This document shows, piece by piece, positions 7,569-15,494 of a stretch of 44,048 nt of DNA (the first letter of the stretch is position 1; every line of letters starts with the position of its first letter). The notes under the pieces were generated by a model that was not told the origin of the DNA, made no database searches, and worked only from the letters and a program-made list of their open reading frames with translations. Origin of the DNA: Muribaculaceae bacterium Zag1 (GTDB lineage Bacteria > Bacteroidota > Bacteroidia > Bacteroidales > Muribaculaceae); assembly GCA_002633115.1 (NCBI GenBank), contig NWBJ01000070.1:53515-97562 (forward strand), read 5' to 3'. Both the position numbers and the translations under genes were made by a program.

Positions 7569-9044
7569 GAGAGCTGTTGCCTTAGACACAGCAAACATCG
7601 ATCTGCCGACTGGTGCGCGCGTGTATGTGGGATCAGTGATAGTATATCGCTGGTCCCCTACTGTTACATAGTCGCCAGGACCATCGTCGCCAAAATCGAC
7701 CGCGGCTGCCAAATGGCCGGGATAGTAAATAAGCACTACGGGCAGTTGCACCAAATCGCGCACGAGGTGGCTGAAGAGAATGGCCCTGTCTTCGCAATCG
7801 CAATAGGGATAGAATAGTGTTTCCTCGGCAAAGAAAGGACGGTCGTAGCCCCAAACTTCTTCATCTAATTTATATGTCAAACCAGTCTGCAGGAAATTGA
7901 GAATCTTGGCTACAGCCTTGCGCGGGGTGCATCCATCTATAGCTTGCGCTATTTGGGGATATAGTTGCTTTTTTACTTCAGTATCAAGCGGGGTATTGGC
8001 ATAGAATGCCCAGCGAGAAAGGTTATTATCACTGAGTGCGAATGAGGGGTAATCATTAAAGAAATCAATCAGATTCTTATCCACATTCACATCAACCTTC
8101 ATATCGGGATAGCGCTCGGATTGTATAGTGCGCACATTGCTGAGGTTGCGGTTGAGTTTGGGCTCATCAATAAGCGCAAGCTCAAGAGCCTGCTCGTTGG
8201 GGAAGGCCATATTCATGTACTCGATGCCACGGAAACTGTCATCGATGCTGTAGAACCAATATTCGCCCTCTCTTAGACGCGGTTTTCCGAAGATAGTCTG
8301 AGCCGAAGAGTAGAGCAGACCCAGATGGTCGCCAGCGCGGAGCAGACGCATCTTGTAGCCCGACTGTGCATATAGATATGCTGTCAGGAATGTAGCCTCA
8401 TCGGCGGTCTCGCCATACACCTGCTTGGCAAATTTGAAAAGCATCTGGAAATAAGCCCAGTCGTTGAGTTTGAGCGAATTGCGCAGACCGAGGAAGTCAT
8501 TGATGGTGTTGTTATATTCCTTGCCCGACATTTTCAGCCATGTGTCGGCCAGCAGGTCGTTGTCGAGGCTGGTGAGTTGGAATTCTTGGTCATCATCATA
8601 TCTGACTGTGCAAGTGGTGCCGTAGTAGTCAAAGTCAACCTTTGCCTGCTGGGGCCAAGGGTATTCCTTGATCGGAGCGATTGGCACGGGTTGGGGCTTT
8701 GGCTTGGGAGCATACATGTCGAGCGACAAGTAGTTGACGCAAGCGTTGGTCGAGAGACCATCATCGATTTCGACATCATCGGCGTTTCCCTCGTACACCA
8801 AAGGCTCAACGCTGTCATCTTGGGGTTTCTCAACTGGATCAAGCAGCTCATACTGCGCCCAAGCGCGACGCATAAAGTCAGCGTACTCTTGGTTGGCGCG
8901 CTGACGGAAGTCGTCGTATTCGTCCTGAGCCTCCCGCTGGAATTGCTTGAATTGGTTCTTCAGGTCGTCGAGTGATTGAGCGCTGACGCTCGCGGCGCCG
9001 AGAGCGGCAACCGCGAGACTTAGCGCTGATAGCTTAAGCTTCAT
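7557..9044 (-). CDS. Exported transglutaminase-like protein
   Basis: A 495-residue secreted protein. A signal peptide (MKLKLSALSLAVAALGAASVSA) is followed by a charged helical stretch (residues about 23-66, QFKQFQREAQDEYDDFRQRA and similar) and a proline-rich linker near 112-128. The C-terminal region has a transglutaminase/papain-like arrangement: Cys in YCDCEDRAIL (C415 or C417), H444 in PGHLAAAVDF and D471 in DPTY. I infer a cysteine protease or transglutaminase-type fold acting in the periplasm; substrate unknown. It is the last gene of a minus-strand trio, 17 bases after the small LPP20-like gene, and its end overlaps aroB by 12 bases. The fold call rests on the spacing of Cys-His-Asp and local motifs only. 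Confidence 0.75.
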   Translation of the reverse strand: MKLKLSALSLAVAALGAASVSAQSLDDLKNQFKQFQREAQDEYDDFRQRANQEYADFMRRAWAQYELLDPVEKPQDDSVEPLVYEGNADDVEIDDGLSTNACVNYLSLDMYAPKPKPQPVPIAPIKEYPWPQQAKVDFDYYGTTCTVRYDDDQEFQLTSLDNDLLADTWLKMSGKEYNNTINDFLGLRNSLKLNDWAYFQMLFKFAKQVYGETADEATFLTAYLYAQSGYKMRLLRAGDHLGLLYSSAQTIFGKPRLREGEYWFYSIDDSFRGIEYMNMAFPNEQALELALIDEPKLNRNLSNVRTIQSERYPDMKVDVNVDKNLIDFFNDYPSFALSDNNLSRWAFYANTPLDTEVKKQLYPQIAQAIDGCTPRKAVAKILNFLQTGLTYKLDEEVWGYDRPFFAEETLFYPYCDCEDRAILFSHLVRDLVQLPVVLIYYPGHLAAAVDFGDDGPGDYVTVGDQRYTITDPTYTRAPVGRSMFAVSKATALLLD

Positions 9045-9061
9045 AGGTCGATGCGGATTCT

Positions 9062-9709
9062 TTATTTACCTAAGCCGTCAGCTATTTTCTGACGTGTTTC
9101 GTCGTCAAGGCTCAAATCTTGCATGAGCATCTTGCGAGCGATGTCAATCGATGTCTGAGAGTTTACAGCATAGCGAATCATTACCTCGGTGTTGCCATTG
9201 GCGAGAGTGCGATAGCCCTCAACCATGGGGAGCACGTTGGTGAGGCTTTGCGAGATCAGCTGCTTGCCTTCTGAGATTACTTGGGTTACGCTGGCAGCCT
9301 GCTTGGGATCGAGCTGTTGGTTGCCCACTGAGGTTGATACCAGGGCGGTAGCGTCGGTAGCGATGTTGCTGGCGAGCTCTTGGCGAGCCAGAGCCTGGGC
9401 TTGCAGCTTGGCTGCGTCAAAGCTCTGAGCGGTAGCTTGGCCAGTGCCCATCACGTATTGGGGACGCAGGTCCTCATTGTAGGTGTATTGGGCCTCCCAT
9501 GAGCGCTCGATCTGCTTGTCGAGGGGCAGAGCGCCCGGCACGGGCATCCAGCCCTCTTTTTTGAGGCGCTTAGCCTCGTTGCGAGCCTCTTTGGTGGCCT
9601 TTTGCTTGAGTTCTTTCTTGGCGGCTGATTCGTCATTACCGGCCATAACAGCTGGGGTGGGCGCTGCAATCAGGCAAGCGAGCGCCAGGAGAATAGTTTT
9701 AGCTTTCAT
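9062..9709 (-). CDS. Small exported LPP20-like protein
   Basis: A 215-residue protein with a signal peptide (about residues 1-23) and a Lys/Glu/Ala-rich helix (about 28-52). The core YVMGTGQATAQSFDAAKLQAQALARQELASNI fits the LPP20-like pattern, in which a G-x-G-x-A strand is followed by a helix that organises envelope lipoproteins of that family. It lacks a lipobox cysteine, so it is predicted periplasmic. The corresponding stretch in the large neighbour (IVYGEGTGETQSEADKNALN) has the same arrangement, suggesting related domains. The upstream spacer holds the second copy of the 36-bp TCGAG element. Function unknown; an envelope structural or assembly role is an inference. Confidence 0.65.
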   Translation of the reverse strand: MKAKTILLALACLIAAPTPAVMAGNDESAAKKELKQKATKEARNEAKRLKKEGWMPVPGALPLDKQIERSWEAQYTYNEDLRPQYVMGTGQATAQSFDAAKLQAQALARQELASNIATDATALVSTSVGNQQLDPKQAASVTQVISEGKQLISQSLTNVLPMVEGYRTLANGNTEVMIRYAVNSQTSIDIARKMLMQDLSLDDETRQKIADGLGK

Positions 9710-9737
9710 ATTAGTGGAGATTTTAAGATGTTATTAT

Positions 9738-9797
9738 CGAGAATTTTCGAGAGCTCTCGAGAATTGTCGAGAATTCTCGAGGCCGAACGGCTGACGC
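9738..9797. repeat. TCGAGAATTCTCGA palindromic spacer element (copy 2)
   Basis: The 36-bp core at 9747-9782 is the exact reverse complement of 4848-4883, and the flanking GCGTCAGCC is also conserved (complement at 9789-9797). In both copies the element precedes a start codon on the same relative strand: hisIE at 4933 and the small LPP20-like gene at 9709. Identity continues past the core for another nine of ten bases. Confidence 0.9.
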
Positions 9798-9805
9798 GGT
9801 GAGGC

Positions 9806-11677
9806 TTAGAAATTGCCGGGGCCGATCAGGCCGTAATCGGGGTGGGATTTGGGGTAATGGCCGTTGATGCTGGGATCGCGATTGGGCTGCCAGGTGCGCA
9901 CCTTGATCAAGGGCTTCTCCGGGTCGTTGATATCGACAATCAAGAATAGGTAGCCAGTGTCGCAATAGGTCGACGAGTAATAGTCCTGATGGATCTGTAT
10001 GCTGAATGTTTCGCCTCCGGCGCCCATCATGGTCACATCATTGTCGGTGAATCGCAGGTTGACAAATTCCTGAGTGGCAAAGGTATTCTTGAGCTTTTTG
10101 ATATACTCGTCTTTTGAATACTTGTTGTATTTGACCACCTCGTTGATCTGCATCTGGCCATTGTCGGCGACCTCGGGTCGCTTCATCACCGTGCCGGTGA
10201 TGATCACAGCATTGTCGTCAAATACGCCCTCGAGATAGTCGAGCTTTTTGAGGGCAAAGGCGGTCTTGTAGTTTTCGAGGAAAGTTGTGAGAGCCAACAC
10301 AGATGCCTCGCTCCAGATGCGGGTGCCATCGTCGGCGATGGCGCGGTTGAAGATGTCATCGTTGGCATCGGCGCCAAGGCCGAACGACACGGCCTCGATT
10401 TTCTTGTCGGCATTGAATGTGAATGTCACATCCTCGGTGAATGTGCGGTTGTTGTTGGGAAATGAGAATGTCATCACCAAGCTGCGGCACACCACGCGGT
10501 TCTCGCCCAGGTCATAGAAGCCGTAGCTCTGCTTCGACAGCATCTTGGCGCGGCCAAAATGCAGCAGCTGGTCCATCATCTGCCAGCCATCGTCGGTGAA
10601 CAGGTCGCGCGCCTCATCGTATTTGCCGCGCAGCACAGCCAGCTCGACTTGCTCCATGGCTTTTTGGTAGGGCTTGCGGCCGTCAACCTCGTCGAGGGTG
10701 CTGGTCTTGGCCTCTTTGATTGTGGCAACTTGCTGTTGGAAAGCCTTTTTCGAGACTGCTTCTTTCCAGGTAGTGGCATCGCCAGCCAGGGCGATTTCAG
10801 CGCTCTGGAAGAATACGGGGTCGAAGATATTGAGCACGCCCTCTACCTCAGTGTCCATACCCGATTGGGCGGTGTATTCATATTCGTAACGGATTTTCAG
10901 GTTGTTGACCTCGACGCCGGGGCGCAACTCGATGTGAGCCATGCCGTTTTTCACACCATTGAGGGTGGTCCAGCTATTGCCGTTGTAAAATGTGAAATCA
11001 ACCTCCTTGATGGGTTGGTCCTCGTAGGTGAAAAATAGGGTTGCGTCGGTCTCAGAGTGCTCGGTCACCTTGACGGTGATGTTGCTCATCACATCCTCGA
11101 TTTGCTGGGGCAGCCATACTATCAAGAAATGCTGCTGGCCCTCGCTGTCGGTATAGATGGCCTTGTCGGGGTATTGCAGGCTCTTGACCAGGGCCAAGCT
11201 CCAGTAATAGTAGCGCAGGGCTGTGCCGAGTTTGAGGTGCTCAAGGGCTTTTTGGGCCTCTTGGGTGTAGATTACGGCCTTGTCTTGGCGGGCTGTGAAC
11301 ATCGCGTTGATCTCGTCGCGCGAGATGTAGCGCATCACGTGGGCGTTGGGGGCGCGGCTGATAATCAGGCTCTGGGTGTTGTTGAGATGGCCTTGCGAAT
11401 AGGTGTCGATCACCATGCGCATCGACGAACTCTCTGAGATTTCGCCATTATGGCTCATGCTCTCCATGCGGCTGGCGTATTGGCTCTTAACGTTGACCGA
11501 GATTTTGCTCATCAGGTCGTTGAGGGCGTTTTTGTCGGCCTCGCTCTGGGTTTCGCCCGTGCCTTCGCCATAGACAATGGTGTCGTCGTTGCGAATCTCC
11601 TCGGCGCGTTCCTCGTTGAGGGCCCAGCCTGACAGAGCTGTCACAGCCAATAACAAGAATGATAATATACGGTTCAT
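9806..11677 (-). CDS. Large exported protein with LPP20-like N-terminal domain
   Basis: A protein of 623 residues from the ATG at 11677, which opens MNRILSFLLLAVTALSGWA, a good signal peptide. The upstream frame (to 11710) adds only a polar Asn-rich stretch, so it was not used. After the signal, NDDTIVYGEGTGETQSEADKNALNDLMSKI resembles the LPP20-like domain of the next gene. The middle (about residues 190-310) is beta-rich. The C-terminal half is mixed alpha/beta, with KIEAVSFGLG and ETFSIQIHQDYYS and a Pro/Gly-rich tail. No catalytic motif was recognised. It is the first gene of the trio, with a TACATTTG -7-like box at 11746-11753. A periplasmic or outer-membrane-associated role is inferred from the signal peptide. 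Confidence 0.7.
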   Translation of the reverse strand: MNRILSFLLLAVTALSGWALNEERAEEIRNDDTIVYGEGTGETQSEADKNALNDLMSKISVNVKSQYASRMESMSHNGEISESSSMRMVIDTYSQGHLNNTQSLIISRAPNAHVMRYISRDEINAMFTARQDKAVIYTQEAQKALEHLKLGTALRYYYWSLALVKSLQYPDKAIYTDSEGQQHFLIVWLPQQIEDVMSNITVKVTEHSETDATLFFTYEDQPIKEVDFTFYNGNSWTTLNGVKNGMAHIELRPGVEVNNLKIRYEYEYTAQSGMDTEVEGVLNIFDPVFFQSAEIALAGDATTWKEAVSKKAFQQQVATIKEAKTSTLDEVDGRKPYQKAMEQVELAVLRGKYDEARDLFTDDGWQMMDQLLHFGRAKMLSKQSYGFYDLGENRVVCRSLVMTFSFPNNNRTFTEDVTFTFNADKKIEAVSFGLGADANDDIFNRAIADDGTRIWSEASVLALTTFLENYKTAFALKKLDYLEGVFDDNAVIITGTVMKRPEVADNGQMQINEVVKYNKYSKDEYIKKLKNTFATQEFVNLRFTDNDVTMMGAGGETFSIQIHQDYYSSTYCDTGYLFLIVDINDPEKPLIKVRTWQPNRDPSINGHYPKSHPDYGLIGPGNF

Positions 11678-11745
11678 CAACAGGTTGTTGCTATTAATTT
11701 TTAGGGACAATCACCGACCGCCCCTTTTTACAAGTTTAATAACTG

Positions 11746-11753
11746 CAAATGTA
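11746..11753 (-). promoter_or_regulatory. Candidate -7 box for the LPP20/transglutaminase trio
   Basis: The minus strand reads TACATTTG, matching the Bacteroidetes -7 consensus TAnnTTTG, about 70 bases before the ATG at 11677. No clear TTTG lies at the usual -33 spacing, so only half the promoter is supported. Confidence 0.4.
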
Positions 11754-11825
11754 CAAAAAATTTTTAGTAATAAACCCTATTCTCCTCACTTTTAACACTT
11801 AAAATCAGCAATTTTAATAAAAATA

Positions 11826-11849
11826 CCCTCCCCGACGCATCGGGGAGGG
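11826..11849 (-). terminator. Rho-independent terminator of the surface-protein unit
   Basis: A 10-bp perfect stem (CCCTCCCCGA / TCGGGGAGGG) with a four-base loop. Read on the minus strand it is followed by TATTTTTATT. It lies downstream of the BACON gene and the sorting-domain remnant and ends the long minus-strand unit that starts at 22066. Confidence 0.85.
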
Positions 11850-11875
11850 CGTAATGATTATTGGGTGGCGCCTTT

Positions 11876-11968
11876 TTATCTCACCACCACCTTGTTATTG
11901 CCGACGAGGTAGAGACCGGTGGGGAGGCCGTGCACCTCGGTGACGCGGCCCGTAGGGTCGCCTCTGTC
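11876..11968 (-). pseudogene. Remnant of a T9SS type A C-terminal sorting domain
   Basis: Minus-strand translation between the BACON stop and the terminator gives LILDRGDPTGRVTEVHG, LPTGLYLV, GNNKVVVR and then a stop. The pattern GRV..v.gLPtGlYlV..nKvvvR is the C-terminal half of T9SS sorting domains, closely like the ends of the two cargo genes upstream (LPAGIYIASGKKLLLQ and LQRGVYVVRVGQSTTKVVVK). It has no start codon or body and is out of frame with the BACON gene (one-base difference). It is best read as the tail of a lost or truncated cargo gene, or as the tail of the BACON gene cut off by a frameshift. Confidence 0.75.
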
Positions 11969-11973
11969 TAGAA

Positions 11974-13791
11974 TTAGTCCACGCTGGGTGGGTTGTTGTC
12001 ATCTTCGTTGGGGATGGAGCCGCCAGTGGTGACAGTGAGGACATTAGAGGTGTAACCATCTACTGCATTCACTGCATAACCAACTATATAGTAGGTCTGC
12101 CCTGCCTCAAGGTCTGTAAATTCATATTCGGTATCAAATTTTGTGAACCCATCATTGTGAACAAATTGAGTGCCCCATACATTTGTTGCGAAATCTGGAT
12201 CTGTGCTTATGTTGATACCGGCATCATCAACTGGTTGAACTGAATCAAAGTGATAATAAACCGTAATTGAATTCTTTTCTACACTTACCAAACCAATAGA
12301 AATTACAGGCCGAGTACCCTCGTATTGATGCACCTTGAAAGTAACACTCTTCTCGGGATTTTCTACCACATACACAGTAATCTCAGCATCACGTGGTGAT
12401 GTATCCGTATTGGTATCCACAGTAAATGTCAATTGGCTGGTAGTCACATCCAAATGTATCCATGATGCATCTGTCGTGGCATTCCAAAGAGCATAAGCAG
12501 CTACGGAAACGGTAGCTTGACCTCCGAGTTCCTCAAAGATGTATTGCTCCTCATTACCTACATTCAAGTATTGGTCAGTTGCTTTTTGCTCTACATCGAC
12601 ACGAACACTCTGCGATGAAGCACCAGCGAGCGAGAATGAGATGGATACAGTCTTATTATTCTGAGTAGTGTTGGCTGGAGCAGACACGCGATAGGTGTAG
12701 AGGTTGGATACCGGACCAGAAATGAGTTCGCAAGTAAACCATTCCTCTGATGACAAAGCCACCACCGGCTCATGAGTTGCCTCAATGGTAATATCCTCCT
12801 GACCACCTGTTGCGGGGAACTCTATCTTACCATCCGAGGGAGTAACCAGCGTCAAAGCATAACCGGGTGCTTCCTGGTTTATCGTAATCACTTTATCAAG
12901 AGAACTATCAACTGAGTGCTGAGCCACAAGGATGCACGAGCGCGAATTGGCAGTAGTATTGGGAGTAACCTCGATGGTTACAGGCACACTGCCACCCTTG
13001 GTAGCGCTGCTCGGAGAGATAGTAAACCAAGCATTATCGGGTATGCCTACAATTTCCCAGGCATCACTACAAGCCAGCACAAATTGCGCTGAACCGCCAT
13101 CAGCGGTAAAGTTAAATTCAGATTGTGTGACGGTGAGAGTAGGTGCATACTTCGTTTGGGTCACCTCAATCTCCTTGGTGCCCTGAGTGGTAGTGTTTTT
13201 TACTGTCAGGGTAGCATGGCGATCATTATCTTTGTCCTCATAGTTTGCGGCAGTGAGTTCTATGGTTCCATTGCCCTTACCTGAGGTGGCGCTGAGCGTG
13301 AGCCAAGATGTAGCTCCGGAAATCTCCCAACTGTCATTGCAAGTAATGGTAAATTCTTGGGTGCCACCGACGCAACTGAAGCTGAAAGTCTGTGGCGAAA
13401 CAGAGATTGTCGATTCGCCAGCAGTGCGGGTCACGGTTACCGACTGCTTGATTTGGGTGTCATCCTTCATGGTGACGGTCAGGGTTGCGGTATCCTTGTC
13501 GCCCGATGAGTTGGCAGTATTCACGGTAAGGGTAATCACAGCATCGCCGTTGCCAGAGGTGGCAGAGAGGTTGAGCCAGCTGACATTGCTCGAGATGGTC
13601 CATTCGCAGTCAGACGAGATATTCAATTCGGCAGTGCTGCCATAGTCGCCGCCTATCTCAACCGAAGTATCAGCCTTGAGATAGTATTTGCTGATCAGAT
13701 AGTTGAAGTCGTCGCTGTCCTCGCATGAGGTGGTGGTGAGGCCAAGCAGACCTATCACCATCATTAATATATATGAATATTTACGTATCAT
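11974..13791 (-). CDS. BACON-domain surface lipoprotein
   Basis: A 605-residue lipoprotein. The lipobox LTTTSC puts the acylated cysteine at residue 23, followed by an acidic EDSDD stretch that may favour surface export. At least four BACON-type modules follow (about residues 40-120, 130-215, 218-310 and 315-400), each with the typical W-x-I...WL-x-x-S-...G...G-x-x-x-I/V-x-x-T pattern, for example SSDCEWTISSNVSWLNLSAT and CNDSWEISGATSWLTLSATS. A further BACON-like module (about 405-490) and a fibronectin-like C-terminal domain (about 495-590, DLEAGQTYYIVGYAVNAVDG) end in an acidic tail. BACON domains usually bind carbohydrate or mucin or act as spacers; the ligand here is unknown. It is the last intact gene before the terminator. 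Confidence 0.88.
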   Translation of the reverse strand: MIRKYSYILMMVIGLLGLTTTSCEDSDDFNYLISKYYLKADTSVEIGGDYGSTAELNISSDCEWTISSNVSWLNLSATSGNGDAVITLTVNTANSSGDKDTATLTVTMKDDTQIKQSVTVTRTAGESTISVSPQTFSFSCVGGTQEFTITCNDSWEISGATSWLTLSATSGKGNGTIELTAANYEDKDNDRHATLTVKNTTTQGTKEIEVTQTKYAPTLTVTQSEFNFTADGGSAQFVLACSDAWEIVGIPDNAWFTISPSSATKGGSVPVTIEVTPNTTANSRSCILVAQHSVDSSLDKVITINQEAPGYALTLVTPSDGKIEFPATGGQEDITIEATHEPVVALSSEEWFTCELISGPVSNLYTYRVSAPANTTQNNKTVSISFSLAGASSQSVRVDVEQKATDQYLNVGNEEQYIFEELGGQATVSVAAYALWNATTDASWIHLDVTTSQLTFTVDTNTDTSPRDAEITVYVVENPEKSVTFKVHQYEGTRPVISIGLVSVEKNSITVYYHFDSVQPVDDAGINISTDPDFATNVWGTQFVHNDGFTKFDTEYEFTDLEAGQTYYIVGYAVNAVDGYTSNVLTVTTGGSIPNEDDNNPPSVD

Positions 13792-13854
13792 ATCTTGTAT
13801 ATTTTTTCATCTAAACTTCTTGGCTCTCAACCAGCGGCTATTGGTATTATTTTC

Positions 13855-13883
13855 AAAAGCCAAAGACCAAAAGCCAAAAACCA
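13855..13883. repeat. CCAAAAACC-type spacer repeat between BACON and PEGA genes
   Basis: AAAAGCCAAAGACC, AAAAGCC and AAAAACC units lie just past the stop codon of the minus-strand PEGA-like gene. This matches the tracts before hisC, hisA and aroB but follows, rather than precedes, the nearest gene in the plus-strand sense. Confidence 0.6.
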
Positions 13884-13884
13884 T

Positions 13885-15465
13885 TTAGAAGTTGAGGATT
13901 ATACCAACGTGGCAGAAAAAGCCTCCGGCCGAGAAGCCAATGGCGTCAGACAGGGCCTGATATTGCTTGCCCTTGCTGACTGCGATGTCATACTCGGGAG
14001 CGGCGAAGAGACAGAAATGCTGCATAGGCGAGTAGATGAACTTGGCGCCAACAGTTGCGCAAGCGGCCTTGGCATCCTGGTCGGGCACTGTGCCATCAAG
14101 CACTGAGCTCGAGAGCAGATGAGCGGCAAAGCCGACCTGCGGCACGATACCGAAGTGGGTAACGAGAGGTATCTGATAACCCAGCTTGGCACCGATCACA
14201 TTGAGCTTGTACTCGGCGCGGCCTGTCCACTGCGTGTTGTTGCTCAGGTCATAATAGTTGGCGACATCGCTCTTGCTGATGCCGAAGGTATAAGACACTT
14301 GCACATCAATATTAGCATAGGTGAATCCCAACAGAGCGGTTGCGCCTGAGAATGAGCCAAAGGTGTAAGCGCCGCCGAAATAGAACTGATTCTTATGCAG
14401 ATACTGGATACGCTCCATATTGAGGGTATCCATCACAGTTTGACGATTGGTGATGCGATACTCCTTTTCGAGATCGTAGTAATCCTTGCGGCTCAGGCCA
14501 ATGACATGGTTGCCCACGGGCAGCTCGATGGTCTCTTTGTGGTCAATGTGCTTGCCATCGATGCGCAGCTCGGCATCCACAGGACGGGTGTAGAGGCTAA
14601 GATAGCCGCGATGCGGCACTGGGGGCAGAGCCTGTACGCGATTGACCTGCTTGGGCTTGACGGTGAATGTGGTGCGAGACGGATCGGCATTGATTTTGCG
14701 AGTCTCGATCACATAGTCACCCTCATGCAGCTCGGCAACCCACTCGCCTACGCCCTTGATTTCGCCTTGGTAGACGATGGCAGCGTCGGGGTCGGTGGTC
14801 ACGAACACCTGTCCGTAGTGAGCGCTCTGGTCCTCCATGGGGATGGTGACTGCCAGGTCGGCGCCGGTGCCGTCGTTGACCACGTCAAAGTCTATTTCGC
14901 CCTGCATGCGGTCGTTGCGGGCCATCAGGTGATGCTTGCCATAGAGCAGGTAGTGATTTACGAGAGGAGATATGCCCACGCTGTCGCCATTGATGAAGAC
15001 AGCCGAACGAGCCACTGCGGTATTGATGGTCACATAGCGCCCCACGCCCGGGTCAAGCACCATCAGATAGGTTTTGCCGCTCTCGATAGGCAGCGGGAAG
15101 AAATAGTCGCGCAGCTGGCCAAAACGCGGATGCGAGATGGTAATCTTCTGGGTGCGCGATGGCAGGTAGATCCAGATTTCGCCAGTCTTGTACACCGGGT
15201 CGCCTACCAGGGAGATAGAACCGACATCGAAGTTGAAATCCTTCTCGCGGGTCTGGATTTTGATTACGGCGGCATCGCGGCCGTCGGTGCGCGATGTGCG
15301 CTTGGTGTCAGCGAGGGTGGCGGTGAGGTCGTTGGGCAGAGCCTCAAACGACTTGACCGTCATGTTCTGCGCCACCGCAGCCGTAGCTGCTCCAACCAGG
15401 AGCAAAACCACAGCAGCACAGCGGCTCAGAATGCCTCGGCAAGTTGCAATTGCCTTGTTTGTCAT
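13885..15465 (-). CDS. PEGA-like domain protein with C-terminal outer-membrane barrel
   Basis: A 526-residue exported protein with a signal peptide (cleavage probably after AVAQ, about residue 33). The middle has repeated PEGA-like beta modules: TAVARSAVFINGDSVGISPL near residue 150, a second near 220 (FVTTDPDAAIVYQGE) and a third near 290-330 (TRPVDAELRIDGK, then LPVGNHVIGLSRKDYYDLEK). The last 170 residues alternate like a porin barrel (YFGGAYTFGSFSGATALLGF, ANIDVQVSYTFGIS) and end in an aromatic residue (ILNF). PEGA domains are surface or envelope modules of unknown binding partner. It sits 29 bases downstream of a T9SS cargo gene. An anchoring role for that cargo is a guess. Confidence 0.75.
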   Translation of the reverse strand: MTNKAIATCRGILSRCAAVVLLLVGAATAAVAQNMTVKSFEALPNDLTATLADTKRTSRTDGRDAAVIKIQTREKDFNFDVGSISLVGDPVYKTGEIWIYLPSRTQKITISHPRFGQLRDYFFPLPIESGKTYLMVLDPGVGRYVTINTAVARSAVFINGDSVGISPLVNHYLLYGKHHLMARNDRMQGEIDFDVVNDGTGADLAVTIPMEDQSAHYGQVFVTTDPDAAIVYQGEIKGVGEWVAELHEGDYVIETRKINADPSRTTFTVKPKQVNRVQALPPVPHRGYLSLYTRPVDAELRIDGKHIDHKETIELPVGNHVIGLSRKDYYDLEKEYRITNRQTVMDTLNMERIQYLHKNQFYFGGAYTFGSFSGATALLGFTYANIDVQVSYTFGISKSDVANYYDLSNNTQWTGRAEYKLNVIGAKLGYQIPLVTHFGIVPQVGFAAHLLSSSVLDGTVPDQDAKAACATVGAKFIYSPMQHFCLFAAPEYDIAVSKGKQYQALSDAIGFSAGGFFCHVGIILNF

Positions 15466-15494
15466 AACTTGGTATTTAGGTAATAATTATTATG

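Noticed and set aside
14395-15483. A 362-residue plus-strand frame opposite the PEGA-like gene
   Set aside because: It is a shadow of a GC-rich gene on the other strand, with no signal peptide or motifs, while the minus-strand protein is coherent.
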